A stretch of DNA of 64,000 bases. It comes from Entoloma clypeatum (taxonomy: Eukaryota; Basidiomycota; Agaricomycetes; Agaricales; Entolomataceae). A program made the position numbers and the translations under genes. The stretch is from the NCBI GenBank assembly GCA_963565915.1, contig OY751490.1:2976001-3040000 (forward strand), read 5' to 3'. Below the pieces are notes generated by a model that saw only the letters and a program-made list of their open reading frames with translations, was not told the origin of the DNA and ran no database searches. Position 1 is the stretch's first letter. The number at the start of each line of letters is the position of its first letter. Shown here piece after piece: positions 32,215 through 44,607 of this stretch.

Positions 32215-35200
32215 ATGTCAGCCCCTGCTCAGTTTTCAATCTCCTTATCCCCTGTAATTGTAGCCGACATGAATGACAAATCTTTTTCAATCCCCATTTC
32301 AATGTCAGGAGAAGGAGAAAGCATTGATGAAAGACTAAAGATAAATGCCCTGATAGACTCAGGAGTGGGAGGAACCTTCTTGGATCAGAAGTTCGCCACA
32401 GCAAACCAAATGGAGCTTATTCCATTACTAAAGCCCATTCATGTGTTCAATGTGGATGGAACAAAGAACAAAGAAGGGACGATCACCCATTGCACATGAA
32501 AGAAAATCTGGATTGATGACAAAGAACCCGACGTCAGATTCTTGGTCACCAGACTTGGAAAGGAAACCGCCATTTTGGGGTTACCATGGTTGAAACAATA
32601 CAACCCAAAGATTGATTGGGAAAAAGGAACCTTGGATATCAAAACTATCAGATTCAAGAAGACCCTAGCAGGAGTCATGAGGAAGAAATTTGATGAGCTC
32701 TTGGCATCAAAAGACAAGAAACCCATTGCAATTGCAGCATGGATGAAAGAAAGACCTAAGCAAAGGATCTTTGCGACAATAGAAGAAATTGAAGATGAAG
32801 AGACCCTTAAACCGAAAAAGGAGGCTCTACCAGCAAATGGATCTATCTTGAAAAGGATAGATGGAGAATCAGATGATGACCTCGACCTCTTCAGGACATA
32901 TGTCACAATGGATGAACCCATTGAGGATATTTGGATCCAAGCCAAAACCTCGATCTCCCATAAACTCTCACACAATACGGACACCGTGGACAAACCAAAG
33001 AGAGAACTACCAGAATGATACAGTCAGTATCAGAAGGTGTTTGAGAAAACGGCATCTGAGAGATTACCGGAACACAAACCATGGGACCATGCAATTGACT
33101 TGAAACTGGACTTCACCCCGAAAGACTGTAAATTTATCCTTTGTCACTGGAAGAACAAACAAAATTGGACAAATTCCTTGATGAGAACCTTCAAAAGGGG
33201 TACATCAGACCCTCGAAATCACCAATGGCATCACCCTTTTTCTTCGTGGCAAAAAAGGACTCGGATAAACTCAGACCATGTCAGGACTATCAGCAATTGA
33301 ACGAAGAAACAGTGAAGAATGCATATCCATTACCCCTGGTTGGAGATTTACTGGACAAACTGAAAGGAGCAAAGGTCTTTACTAAACTGGACATGCGTTG
33401 GGGATACAACAATGTACAGATCAAACCTGGCGATGAATGGAAGGCTGCATTCAAAACCAATCGAGGGTTGTATGAACCCTTGGTTGCCTTCTTCAGACTG
33501 GCAGGCATGCCACCCATCTTCCAGGCGATGATGAACAAAATCTTCAAAGAAGAACTTGAAGAAGGGTGGTTGCTCATTTATTTGGATGACATCTTCATAT
33601 TCTCTGTCAATGATGAAGATGACACCGAACAGACACTCCACATACTCAGAAAGATGTTAGAGAACGACCTCTATCTCAACCTGGAAAAATGCGAATTTGG
33701 AGTCAGGCAGTGCGAATACCTCGGACTCATTATCAAAGAAAACAAAATCGCAATGGACCCCGTTAAATTATCAGGGATAGCGAGGTGGCCGGAACCTGTG
33801 ACTGTGAAACAGGTCAGATCCTTCCTTGGATTTGGAAACTTCTATCGAAGATTTATCAGACACTACTCGGACATCGCTAAACCCCTGAATGATCTGACCA
33901 AAAAGGATCAGGAATGGGAATGGAATGAGAACTGTCAAACAGCATTTGACATGTTAAAGGACAAATTCGTGGAATCACCAGTATTGTTAATGCCAAACAC
34001 TGACAAACCATTCATCATAGAATCTGATGCATCCAAATGGGCGATAGGAGCAGTACTGCACCAGCAAGATGTAAATGGAGACTGGCACCCCTGCGGATAT
34101 ATATTGCATTCGTTCTCTGTGGCAGAACAAAACTATGAGATTTATGATTGGGAACTCTTAGGAATTATCTGATCACTGGAAACCTGGAGGCATTACCTCC
34201 TTGGATCACCATTTCCAATGGTTGTTCTATCAGATCACAAGAACCTGACATATAACCGGGAACTCCAGAAATTGAACAGACGGCAAGCACGGTGGAGATT
34301 GTATCTCTCTGAGTTTGAGCTAAAATTGGTATACACCCCAGGAGCAAAAATGATCCAGTCAGATGCCTTGTCAAGGCAACTGGACCACATACCCGAAGAA
34401 GATACCGACAATGAAGACATTATTGTCTTACCAGATAACATCTTTGTCAAAACAGTGGACCTTGAGCTACAAGGAGATATTCTAAAAGCAACCGAGAATG
34501 ATGAGCTCTTCTCAAAAGCCATCACTGCCCTAAAAGAATCAGGGACCCCACCAATTAAATCCCATTTATCAGAATGGAGAACAGAAGACGGAATATTATT
34601 CTTCCGTGACAGATGTTACGTACCGCCAGATGAGACTCTGCACCGGGAAATAACAAAACGATATCACAACTCCTTACCAAGCGGACATCCAGGACATCTA
34701 AAGACCCTGGAGTTGGTCAGACAAAATTATTGGTGGCCAGGAATGTATGTATGTGTTTGTCAAGAATTATGTTGGAGGATGTGCAACCTGCCAACAAATG
34801 AAAGTCAACACACACCCCACAAACCCTGGATTAATGCCGATCAAAGCACAGAAAGATGCTAGACCATTCTCCCAGACCATGATCAACTTCATCACAGACT
34901 TACCTGAGAGCAATGGATTTGACAGTATCATGGTCGTAGTAGACCATGGTTCTATGAAGGGGGTAATTTCCATCTCTTGTACCAAAACCACCGACGCAAC
35001 CCTTACCACCAAACTTTACTTGGACCATGTGTACCAAAGATTCGGACTCCCAGACTCTATCTTGTCTGACAGACAGGTCTTCAGAGAACTAGGACGACTC
35101 CTAGGGATCAAACTGATGATGAGTACGGCTTACCACCCCCAAACTGATGGAGAAACAGAACATGCAAATCAGGAACTTGAGATCTATTTCCAGATGTTCT

Positions 35201-35899
35201 GTTTGAACAATCCTGAAACATGGCATGATCACAACTCGACAATGGAGTTCTGTCACAATCAGAGGACCCACTCCACAACAAAACGATCCCCATTCTATCT
35301 AATGATGGGATACGAACCAAGAGACATACCATTGGCATTTGACAAGACAAACATGCCAAGCGTAGAGGAATGGCTCAAGGAACTAAAACAAGCAAGAGAT
35401 GAAGCACTGGCAGTGCACAAACTGGCCCGTCAGATGATGATGGAAAGATCAACATGAGGCTTCACTCCATTTGGAAAAGGAGAACAGGTGTGGCTAGAAG
35501 GAAAGAACCTCCGAATTGGATATCCTTCCAGAAAACTGGCATCCAAAAGAGAAGGACTCTTCACCATTTCCGAGATGCTCGGGCCCCTGACATACAAGCT
35601 GAAACTTCTTTCCAGAACAATGGAAGATCCACCCCATTTTCCACGCCTCCTTGTTGACACCTTATCGGGAAAATGACACACACGGACCAAACTTCCACAA
35701 CCCACCTCCTGATCTGATTGAAGGAGAACACGAGTACGAAGTGGAAGCAATCCTTACCCACAAGCAACAGGGCAGAGGGTACAAATATTTGGTCAAGTGG
35801 ATGGGATACCCATCAAGTGACAACACATGGGAACCGGAATCCAACTTAAAAAGAGCTCAAGAAACACTGGGTCTCTACAAACAAACCCACCACCTTTGA
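32215..35899 (+). pseudogene. Gypsy C pol, multiple stops and frameshifts
   Basis: Protease ALIDSGVGGTFLD (about 32350). RT with [10 protein letters not shown] and intact YLDD (about 33580). RNase [18 protein letters not shown] and SDHKNLTY. The integrase zinc finger is interrupted by a frameshift near 34745 (WWPGMYV to [15 protein letters not shown]). In the integrase core the segment after LSDR is shortened ([15 protein letters not shown]), as if about six residues were lost. Chromodomain YLVKWMGYPSSDNTWEPESN; stop 35897-35899. Further stops lie at about 32500, 33018, 34170, 35455 and 35675. Confidence 0.85.
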
Positions 35900-35927
35900 A
35901 ACCAACGACCCACATCCACTCTCACCA

Positions 35928-36653
35928 TGACCACTGTTTTTGATACCACCACCAAAGAACTCCACCGACACCGCCTCTTCAGACTCCTGACCAATCCCAA
36001 ACACAATGCCAGAGTGCTGCAACATATTGATGATGAAACTGACCAGTTCCTGGTCAACACCTTGTTTGTACTAATCACACTCCGACAATTCCATTGAGCC
36101 ATCCACCACCCCAGAACCAACTCCTGTCCCCGACCCCATTCCACTTGTTGTCAGAAACCCTGACACCCGAACCACCCCATCCCCCACTGAATCCACGTCA
36201 CCCTTGACCAGCAACCGAAACCTTTCCGATGTCAAGACTGATGTCAGAGGAAAGAAGAAGTCCTATGGAGTCGTCAAACGCTCCAGAAGAAAAACCATGC
36301 GCACAATCATATCTATTCCATTAGGACATGGTTCCTCATCACAAACTCCCATCAACCTCACCAATGAACCCGACTGTGTTGGTTACAAAATTGACGCACA
36401 CAGACGCACTCACTCCCCGAGCAGACCTTGGCGCCGTTCTACAGGATGGCCGCACATTGACAAAGGGCACCAATGTGGCATATGTGGAGCTAAAGGACAC
36501 ATTGAGTGTCAGTGCGCACTCTATTTGTGTGAGAAATGTGAGAAGAAAGCACCCAGACATTACACCTATGAATGTCTTGGCTCTGGCTATGCAGAGCTCA
36601 AAGGCGAGCCATACAAATTTGACAACAATGCCATGCATAACATGGCAACTTGA
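35928..36653 (+). pseudogene. Gypsy C accessory ORF after pol, Cys/His-rich, one frameshift
   Basis: It starts MTTVFDTTTKELHRHRLFRL, shifts frame near 36080, and continues through a basic part (KKKSYGVVKRSRRKTMRT). The Cys/His cluster CGICGAKGHIECQC and CEKCEKKAPRHYTYEC (about 36475-36575) looks like one CCHC knuckle plus a second Cys pair. It ends at 36653, just before the 3' LTR. A second nucleic-acid-binding product is an inference; it could also be a captured gene fragment. Confidence 0.55.
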
Positions 36654-36694
36654 AAACATTGAAGCCGGTGACTTCAAGCATAAACGGGGGGTAA

Positions 36695-37230
36695 TGTTAC
36701 ACTTTTTTACCCTCTTCCTATGCGCCTTCACATGACCCCTTGACTCTCAATCCTTATCCAACCCCGTTTCACTTAACTCCAACAACCCTGGAACATGTGT
36801 CCCCCCTATCAGTGCTATGACTCACAATGACTCGGACTATTCCCCTTACAGACACATTTCTACTTGTTATCTCTGACTCATGGCCTTGAGGCCTTATCTC
36901 TGACTCTTATGCCACAGCCCCCTTGAAACATTTATCTAACCAATGGCTTATTTAGCTCCTGTGCAGCATTTACTTATTTATAGCTGTAGGATAACATATA
37001 TAAGACTTGTAACCTTAGAGTAGAGGTCCTTAGCTTGACCTAGGCAATTAACACTTACCTGTCTTATCTGGAACGCTCTCAAACTAAGTGCCTTGCGAGG
37101 ACTTAGCTCTGCTACACCGAACTGAGTCGTCCTCTTGAGGAACTCATTGATTGACCAAGTCGACCTACTGAGGGACTTGTTGTGGAACCAGTTTGAACCC
37201 ATGTGATCCGATCCTTGGACTTGTTGTTGT
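36695..37230 (+). repeat. 3' LTR of gypsy C, first part
   Basis: Matches the 5' LTR up to TTGTTGTTGT, where gypsy D begins. The remaining 17 bp lie at 43509-43525. Confidence 0.88.
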
Positions 37231-37723
37231 TGTAAGGGCAACCATCTGATTTCCTCAATCCGACACCTCCGACACCTCCGACCCATCCTCCGACCCTCCA
37301 ACCGTTGTGGTACGTCTATTATTTATATTACTATACTTTACGTTTCCTTTCATTTCCATCTATCCTTCGACACCTCCAACCTCCGACACTTCCGACCCAT
37401 CCTCTGCGTCGGAGTGCACGTCGGAGCAATGATTTATACCACCACATGCACACTTCTGATTTACATATTCCGTTCCCATCCCTACTCCTGATCTTTGTCG
37501 TATTTCAACATTCCTCTCCTCATTTCCAATTCTCGTTGTCTATATAGCTGCCTAGCCTGCAAGGGAATCCTCAGAACTTTCTCTTTGGATTTCCCTTGCA
37601 AGGTACGCCTCATATTGTACTTCGTAGAGTCTAATTTAACTTTGGATTTCCCTTGCAAGTCATCCGACATCGGAGTCACTTTGGAGCACTTTGGAGTTGT
37701 CGGATCGTAAGGTCGCCCTTACA
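37231..37723 (+). repeat. 5' LTR of gypsy D
   Basis: TATATAG at 37541; AGAACTTTCT at 37573-37582, 32 nt further on, pairs with the PBS. Confidence 0.88.
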
Positions 37724-37725
37724 GT

Positions 37726-37735
37726 AGAAAGTTCT
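37726..37735 (+). promoter_or_regulatory. Gypsy D primer-binding site, self-priming type
   Basis: AGAAAGTTCT, 2 nt after the LTR end, exact complement of 37573-37582. Confidence 0.65.
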
Positions 37736-37765
37736 CTCTAAACGGACTGGGTACAAATTGTACCA

Positions 37766-39080
37766 TTGAAGTCCATTCCGCGCTTCGGAGTTGACAAGAC
37801 AGACTCGAGTCCACCCTCCTCCGATTCCGGTACATCTGACACCCCTTCCGATCCCTCTTCCCACCATTCTGCCTACCACTCTGTAACTGGTGACTCCGTA
37901 TCGCATGTAGAAATGGATGACCTCAAACATCTTACTGCGCTTGAACGTGAGTTCCAGGAACACCGCCAGACCCTCACCAACATTACCGCTCAACTCAAAC
38001 AACTTATACGTGCCGCTATTCCACCTGTTCCCATTCCCAACCCTGACCCAATTCCCCCTCCAGCGGAGGCCCCAGTTCCGGCCTTCCTGCCAGCCCCGAT
38101 CGCACCTGCCAATCCAGGTGTGCGTCGGGCCAAACCTGCAACTCTGTCGGACTTCGACGGAGCACGTACCACTGGTTGGACTTTTCTTAATTCTTGCAAA
38201 CTGTATATGGGACTGGTTCCAGAACAGTTTGCAGATGATCATGCTAGGATCTATTGGGCGCTTTCCTTCATGAAGAGTGGACGTGCTGCGCACTTTGCCG
38301 ACCGCGTCATCTGACAAGAGCGTCGGACTGGAGCTCCGTGTCACCAGATCTGGGTGCAGTTCTGAACTGTGTTCATCGCGGAGTTTACTCTGAAAAACGA
38401 AGAACAAGATGCACGGCTCATTCTTGAGGGAGAAGCCTATTACCAAGGTAGTCAGGATGTGGAGGCTTACATTGATGACTTCAAGGATTATGTCGAAAAG
38501 GCTGGGTACACCGAAGGAATGAACATAGTACTTAAGTTCCAACATGGCCTCCGATCCCATCCAATCTGAAATTGCGACACTAACTTTCGGACGACCTGCG
38601 GATGACAACCCGGATGTCTGGTATGCAGCCGCACGAGTCAACAATGATAATCAAATTGCCAATAAAGCTTTCAAGTCCACAGTTCCAACACGCCTGAACC
38701 CTTTCTGCACTGCTCCGACCGCACCGAAGGCAGCGGCAGGATCTGTATTTCCCCGACCTTTCATCCCCTATATTCCGCGTGCACCTCCGACAGTCATTGC
38801 TCCGACTCCGACCATCCGCAACCCCAATGTGATGGATATCGATGCCTCTCGCATCAGGGGTAAGAACGCCAATGTATGCTTCAGATGTGGTAAAACTGGT
38901 CATTTCAGTCACGAGTGCCCGCTCCGATTCAACGTCCGATTCATGACATTGGACGAACAGGAGGAGTACATGATGGACCAACTAGCCACTAAAGATGCAG
39001 TGACGTCTACCTCTGACATTGCCGAAGCGTCAGAGCAAGCGGAAGACAAACAAGAGGATTTTTCCCCCAACAACGAGTGA
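37766..39080 (+). pseudogene. Gypsy D gag, broken
   Basis: Colinear with gypsy B gag but the ATG codon position reads TCC. Core TFLNSCKLYMGLVPEQFADD; TGA at about 38312 and 38363; a frameshift near 38560. Knuckle CFRCGKTGHFSHEC at about 38880-38920. Stop 39078-39080. Confidence 0.8.
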
Positions 39081-42000
39081 ATGGTGTGCCCTCGTTGTCC
39101 ACTAGCAATCGTTATGCTTCCTTGTCTATAGATGAATCAGATTTTACTTCTTCTCCCCATGACTCGGCGCAGAATGAACCCTCAGTCACACCTACCCCGA
39201 CTCTGAAAGTCGTCCGACCCCGACTCCGAAAATGGGAACAACGACTTCCGAAAAAATACATCCTGGCCTCTGACGGCTCCGACAACGCTATTGAACTAGA
39301 TGTTGTTCTGGAGACAACGGACACCAAGGATACCCTTTCACAAAAGGCTCTTCTCAATAGCAGAGCGACTGGCTCCTTCATTGACCGCTCCCTGGTAGAG
39401 AAACATCGACTCAGTACCTGAAGGCTACAACGTGCAATCCCTGTCTACAATGTCGACGGTACTCTGAACGACACCGGAGCAATATCGGAGGTCCTGGACA
39501 TTATACTCCGATATCAGGATCACACAGAGCGGACCCAGCTCACTGTAACTGGACTGGGAAAGCAGGATATTGTACTTGGATTCACGTGGCTCAAGGAGCA
39601 CAATCCTGAGGTAGATTGGACCTCCGGGGAGGTGAGAATGAGTCGCTGTCCCACTCACTGTCAGACTTGCCATCAGGAGGCCATTCAGGAGCGGAAGGTC
39701 CGCAAATTCGAGCAGGCACGCATCCGCACTTGTCGGATGGGTCTGACGCCAGATGCTGGATTAGCAGAGGAAGCCCCGCGAGGCCCTTGGGTGGAAGATG
39801 TAAGCGAGGGCGAAGAACAATCATCGGATGAGCTGTTGGAAGACGATGCGGAGGAGGAAGACGAGTTCGAAGAGGGAGATCGCCTCTTCATCGGAGCCCT
39901 ACCTCCGACGTTGGAATTCGTCTGAGCATCGTCAACTACCTCACAACGCCTATCAGAGGCATTCCTCCAAAATCAGAAACCCAAGTCTTTTCGCAATTCT
40001 GTACCTAATCACTTACATGATTTTGAAGATGTATTTTCCAAGACCTCCTTCGACAATCTGCCAGAGGAATGTGTATGGGACCATGCCATTGAGCTGATCC
40101 CTGACGCAACTCCGACAGGTTGCAAGGTGTATCTGCTCACTCTGAAGGAACAGAAGGAACTCGATGCATTCTTGGAAGAAAATCTGGCCACTGGTCGGAT
40201 CCGACCTTCAAAATCTCCGATGGCCTTTCCAGTCTTTTTCATCAAGAAGAAGGGCGGTTCCCTCCGACTCATTCAGGATTATTGATCGCTCAATTCCAAG
40301 ACTATCAAAAACAAGTACCCTTTTCCGCTCATCTCTGAACTAGTCAACAAACTCCAGAATGCTCAATACTTCACCAAGCTCGATATCTGATGGGGCTACA
40401 ATAATGTCCGAATCAAGCCCAGAGATGAATGGAAAGCGGCCTTTCAGACAAATCGGGGACTCTTCGAACCCCTTGTAATGTTCTTTGGACTCACTAATAG
40501 TCCTTCAACCTGTCAGACTATGATGAACGATATCCTACAAGATCTTATTATTGAAGGTGGCGTATGTGTTTATCTTGATGATATTCTCATCTTTACGTCG
40601 GACCTGTTGGAGCATCGGAGGATCACACGCATAGTATTAGAGCAGCTCCGACAACACAGATTGTATCTCAAACCAGAGAAGTGTGAATTCAAACAGACAC
40701 AGATTGAATACCTTGGCCTTATTATTGAGAAAGGACGTGTGGAAATGGACCCCGTCAAGGTAGCCAGAGTGTTGGAGTGGCTGACTCCAACTAACATGCG
40801 GGAGGTGCAGTCCTTCCTTGGATTCACTAACTTCTATCGTCGTTTCATCCAAGGGTTCTCCGACATTGCACATCCTCTGTTCCGACTCACAACCAAGGGC
40901 TGTGTATGGTCCTGGGGTGACAAGGAAGCAGGGGCCTTCGGAGGTCTGAAGCGGAGGATCACCTCCGCTCCGATACTTGTCCTCCCCGACCACAGCAAGG
41001 AGTGGCGAGTTGAAGCAGATAGCTCTGACTTTGCGACTGGAGCGGTACTGTCCCAACCGTCGGAGGACGGTAAGTGGCACCCTGTCACGTTTTATTCCAA
41101 AAGCCTTAGCCCAGTGGAATGCAACTACAAAATTCACGACAAGGAGATGCTGGCTGTAATCCACGCGCTGGAGGAATGGCGACATTTCCTTGAAGGAGCA
41201 GAGAAGACGGTGGAAATTTGGACTGATCACAAAAACCTCGAATACTTCATGACCGCCCAGAAGCTCAATCGGCGACAAGCGCAGTGGTCTCTATACCTGG
41301 CCCGTTTTGATTTCAAGATGCACCATTGACCAGGCAAGTTGATGGGGAAGTCCGACGCACTGTCGCATCAGGCGGACCATGGAGATGGCTCACGGGACAA
41401 CAAGGGCATAGTCCTACTCTGACCGGAGCTGTTTGCCATACGGGCCACTCAGGGAGTAGCCACTCAAGGTGAGGAGCGCGATGTCCTCTGGAAGGTCCGA
41501 CAGGGCATCCGCGATGGCCTTCTAGAGGATAGCATAGCGGAGGTCATCAAATCCCTTCCAACGGTCGGAGCTGCATCTGTCTGCGGAGCGGAATGGCGAC
41601 AGTCGGAGGGTTTACTGTACTTCCGAGATCGCATTTATGTCCAACAACCCACAGCTCTGCCAACAAATCATCATGCAACACCATGACAATCCGGTGGTCG
41701 GACACCCAGGACGCTGGAAGACTCTAGAGTTGGTATCACGCACTTATTGGTGGCCCCACATGGCACGTTTAATTGGTCAGTATTGCAAAACTTGCGACCC
41801 CTGCCTCCGCACCAAGGTCCAACGATCTGCACCCTCTGGTGAACTCCATCTGCTCCCAGTCCCGTCAGAGCGATGGCAGGTAACTAGTGTTGATTTTATC
41901 ACTGAACTACCAGAAGCCCATGGGTATGACGCTATCATGGTAGTAGTAGACTCAGTCAGGAAACGCAGACACTTCATTCCGACGCGCTCCGCTCTCTCTG

Positions 42001-42986
42001 CCCTCAGATCCACCAAATCTTATGTTCAACATGTTTGGAAGCTTCATGGTCTTCCAGAGGCCATTGTCTCCGATCCCGGACCACAGTTCGTTGCCAAGTT
42101 CACACGGGAATTGTACAGGCTGTTAGGTATCAAGGTTGCTGCCTCAACGGCCTACCATCCGCAGTTGGATGGACAGACGGAACACATGAACCAGGGATTG
42201 GAACAATACCTCCGACTGTTTGTCAATGAGCAACAGGACGATTGGGACGAATGGCTTCCAATGGCAGAGTTTTTGTACAATAACCATGTCCACGCGTCCA
42301 CGCGCCAAACCCCCTTCTACATCAACGCCGGACGTCACCCACGTATGGGCTTTGAGCCCCGACAAAGACCATCAGAGATCGAGGCCATAGAGGATTTCAG
42401 CAAGCGGATGAAGTCCGCATTGGAGGAAGCACGAGCAGCCTTGGGGAAGGCCAAAGACGACATGGCGCGGTACTACAACCAGCGTCGGACATCTACTCCG
42501 ACCTTCCAACCGGGCGACAAGGTCTTTCTGGATTCCTCCAACCTCAAAACCACCCGACCGACCAAAAAGCTGGCTCATAGATATGTAGGCCCGTTTCCGG
42601 TTGTCCAACCTGTCGGAACACATGCGTATGAACTCAAACTCCCTCCTTCTATGTCTCGCATTCACCCCGTATTCCATGTTGTAAAACTGTCGCTGGCTCT
42701 GGAAGACCCCTTCCGACGAGATGTCCATATCCCTCTGCCTCCGACTGCAGTCGGAGACGAAATGGAATATGAAGTTGAAATGATCTTGGATAGTCGGCTT
42801 CAACGAGGCAAGCTGCAGTTCCTAGTCAAGTGGAAGGGGTATGGCTACAAGGAAAACTCATGGGATATGGAGGAGGATGTCCACACTCCACGCCTGGTCC
42901 GGGAATTTTACCGCCGACACCCGGGAGCTCCGTGTCGAATCACTGCAATGGCCTTCGAGTCCTGTACATTTTGCCTTGCACATTGA
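39081..42986 (+). pseudogene. Gypsy D pol, broken
   Basis: The protease motif reads LLNSRATGSFID, with Asn at 39356-39358 and Arg at 39362-39364 in place of DSG. TGA stops occur at about 39420, 39924, 40284, 40388, 41328 and 41421. RT YLDDILIF is intact (about 40575), but KLDI is followed by a stop. The integrase reads VSDPGPQFVAKF (usual Arg replaced by Pro). The terminal block from 41637 to 42986 is open and includes the integrase core and the chromodomain FLVKWKGYGYKENSWDMEED. Confidence 0.85.
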
Positions 42987-43012
42987 GACGCCACGCCTTA
43001 GAAGGGGAGTAA

Positions 43013-43503
43013 TGTAAGGGCAACCATCCGATTTCCTCAATCCGACACCTCCGACACCTCCGACCCATCCTCCTACCCTCCGACCGTTGTGGTACGTCTA
43101 TTATTTATATTACTATACTTTACATTTCCTTTCATTTCCATCTATCCTTCGACACCTCCAACCTCCGACACTTCCGACCCATCCTCTGTGTCGGAGTGCA
43201 CGTCGGAGCAATGATTTATACCACCACATGCACACTTCTGATTTACATATTCCGTTCCCATCCCTACTCCTGATCTTTGTCGTATTTCAACATTCCTCTT
43301 CTCATTTCCAATTCTCGTTGTCTATATAGCTGCCTAGCCTGCAAGGGAATCCTCAGAACTTTCTCTTTGGATTTCCCTTGCAAGGTAGGCCTTATTGTAC
43401 TTCGTAGAGTCTAATTTAACTTTGGATTTCCCTTGCAAGTTGTCCGACGTCGGAGTCGCTTTGGAGCACTTCAGAGTTGTCGGATCGTAAGGTCGCCCTT
43501 ACA
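43013..43503 (+). repeat. 3' LTR of gypsy D
   Basis: 491 bp, preceded by a purine-rich tract (gaaggggagtaa) and followed by GTTGT and the last 17 bp of the gypsy C LTR. Confidence 0.9.
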
Positions 43504-43809
43504 GTTGTAGGCTACCGCCGTAACAATTTATATTCCAGCACCCGATTGCAGTCCGGTCTTGTACGCTAAGTTACAAATTTATCGAGAACTACATATGAAG
43601 AGTATTGGAGAGTAATGCCCTGTGGTCACGGCACATGTGTGGAAAGAAATGTATATATATAAGTATCCGAGAGTGGGGTCTGCCCATGGATCAAGTCCAC
43701 AAGAACAGACCCTGTATATAAACTACATATGCCCATAGGCAGAGACCGTAGTAACTAAAGAGACTGTGAAAGAAAGAAAACATAACACTGAAGCTCACCC
43801 GATAAGTTA

Positions 43810-44591
43810 GGGCAGGGGGAAAGGTGAATAACACAGGATGGTTTGCGAGCATCCCCAGGAAATTGCTGATGTTGTACCCTTTGTTGGAGGTGTCGTCTCT
43901 ATTGAAGAGAGGACATTTATGGAGGAGATGGTCAACTGTCTTGAGAGTGTCATCGTCGCAGGCACACTTGAATGGGCCTGGATGTTTGAAGCATTGTCTG
44001 TAAGCACCGATGGGGGCATGGCCTAGGGTGGCGCGGGTGAGGCGAGCAAACTGCGCATTGTTGTTGCCCGCCCAGGAATTGAGCCAAGGACCACCTTTGA
44101 CATGGTCTGGTTGAAATACTTTCTCTTTATCTCCGGTGTGGAGAGGAAGGAAGGAATGGCCTTGGAATTTGGGGGCGGAGTGAAGTTTGTGCCATCCATC
44201 TACAGCACTAGTGGTGGCAGCAGTATGGGCAAAGTTGGGTGACAGAGGGGACAGGGCTGTTCCTTGGGTCGACTTGAAGTGACGTGAGGGATTGGGGAAG
44301 ACAGAGCCCCATTCAGACGTGAGAGGCAGGTTGAGGTGGACATAAATGACACCAGCTCCAGCGAGGAAAGACCAGAGAAGATGGGAGATGCCGCATGAGA
44401 TGGAATGGCCCGCATGAATGGAACCAGTATCTAGAGCAAGTCAGACAGCCTGTATGTTTCGGGTGAAGATGTGGATCTCCATGACATAAGGTGCAGTGGT
44501 GATGACTTTGCTAAGGCCAAGAAGGGTGGCGACGATGAGAGTCTCGGGAGTGAGACTCCTACCTGTGCTGGCTCAGGTCATTTGGGGGTCT
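43810..44591 (-). pseudogene. LINE2 ORF2 C-terminal fragment
   Basis: Homologous to LINE1 7390-8170 throughout, including the 3' Cys/His cluster, but with several frame changes. Only the last roughly 260 codons of ORF2 are present. Confidence 0.75.
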
Positions 44592-44607
44592 TGTGTTGGA
44601 GTGCAAC

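Larger units (their letters stand above)
37231..43503 (+). mobile_element. Gypsy D: chromodomain Ty3/gypsy element nested in the LTR of gypsy C
   Basis: LTRs 37231-37723 (493 bp) and 43013-43503 (491 bp) start TGTAAGGGCAACC and end CCCTTACA. TSD GTTGT at 37226-37230 and 43504-43508. Same family as gypsy B. gag has lost its ATG and has stops; pol has many stops and a mutated protease site. Confidence 0.92.
30461..43525 (+). mobile_element. Gypsy C: chromodomain Ty3/gypsy element, its 3' LTR split by gypsy D
   Basis: The 5' LTR 30461-31013 (553 bp) starts TGTTACAC. The 3' LTR is 36695-37230 plus 43509-43525, together also 553 bp. TSD ATTTA at 30456-30460 and 43526-43530. LTRs differ at about 9 sites. 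It is heavily broken, with stops and frameshifts in gag, pol and the extra ORF. Confidence 0.9.
30430..44591 (-). mobile_element. LINE2: 5'-truncated LINE copy, split by gypsy C (with D inside)
   Basis: Its poly(A) tail is the T run at 30430-30445; the 3' UTR is cut at 30460 by gypsy C and resumes at 43526. It ends at 44591, where LINE1 sequence would continue (compare 8170). It is flanked by a perfect 16-bp TSD, TGTGTTGGAGTGCAAC (30414-30429 and 44592-44607). The LINE part is only about 1.1 kb. Confidence 0.88.

Noticed and set aside
37676..38644. Minus-strand ORF of 322 codons in gypsy D
   Set aside because: Antisense shadow of gag including LTR sequence.
40637..41278. Minus-strand ORF of 213 codons in gypsy D
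   Set aside because: Antisense shadow of RT/RNase H.
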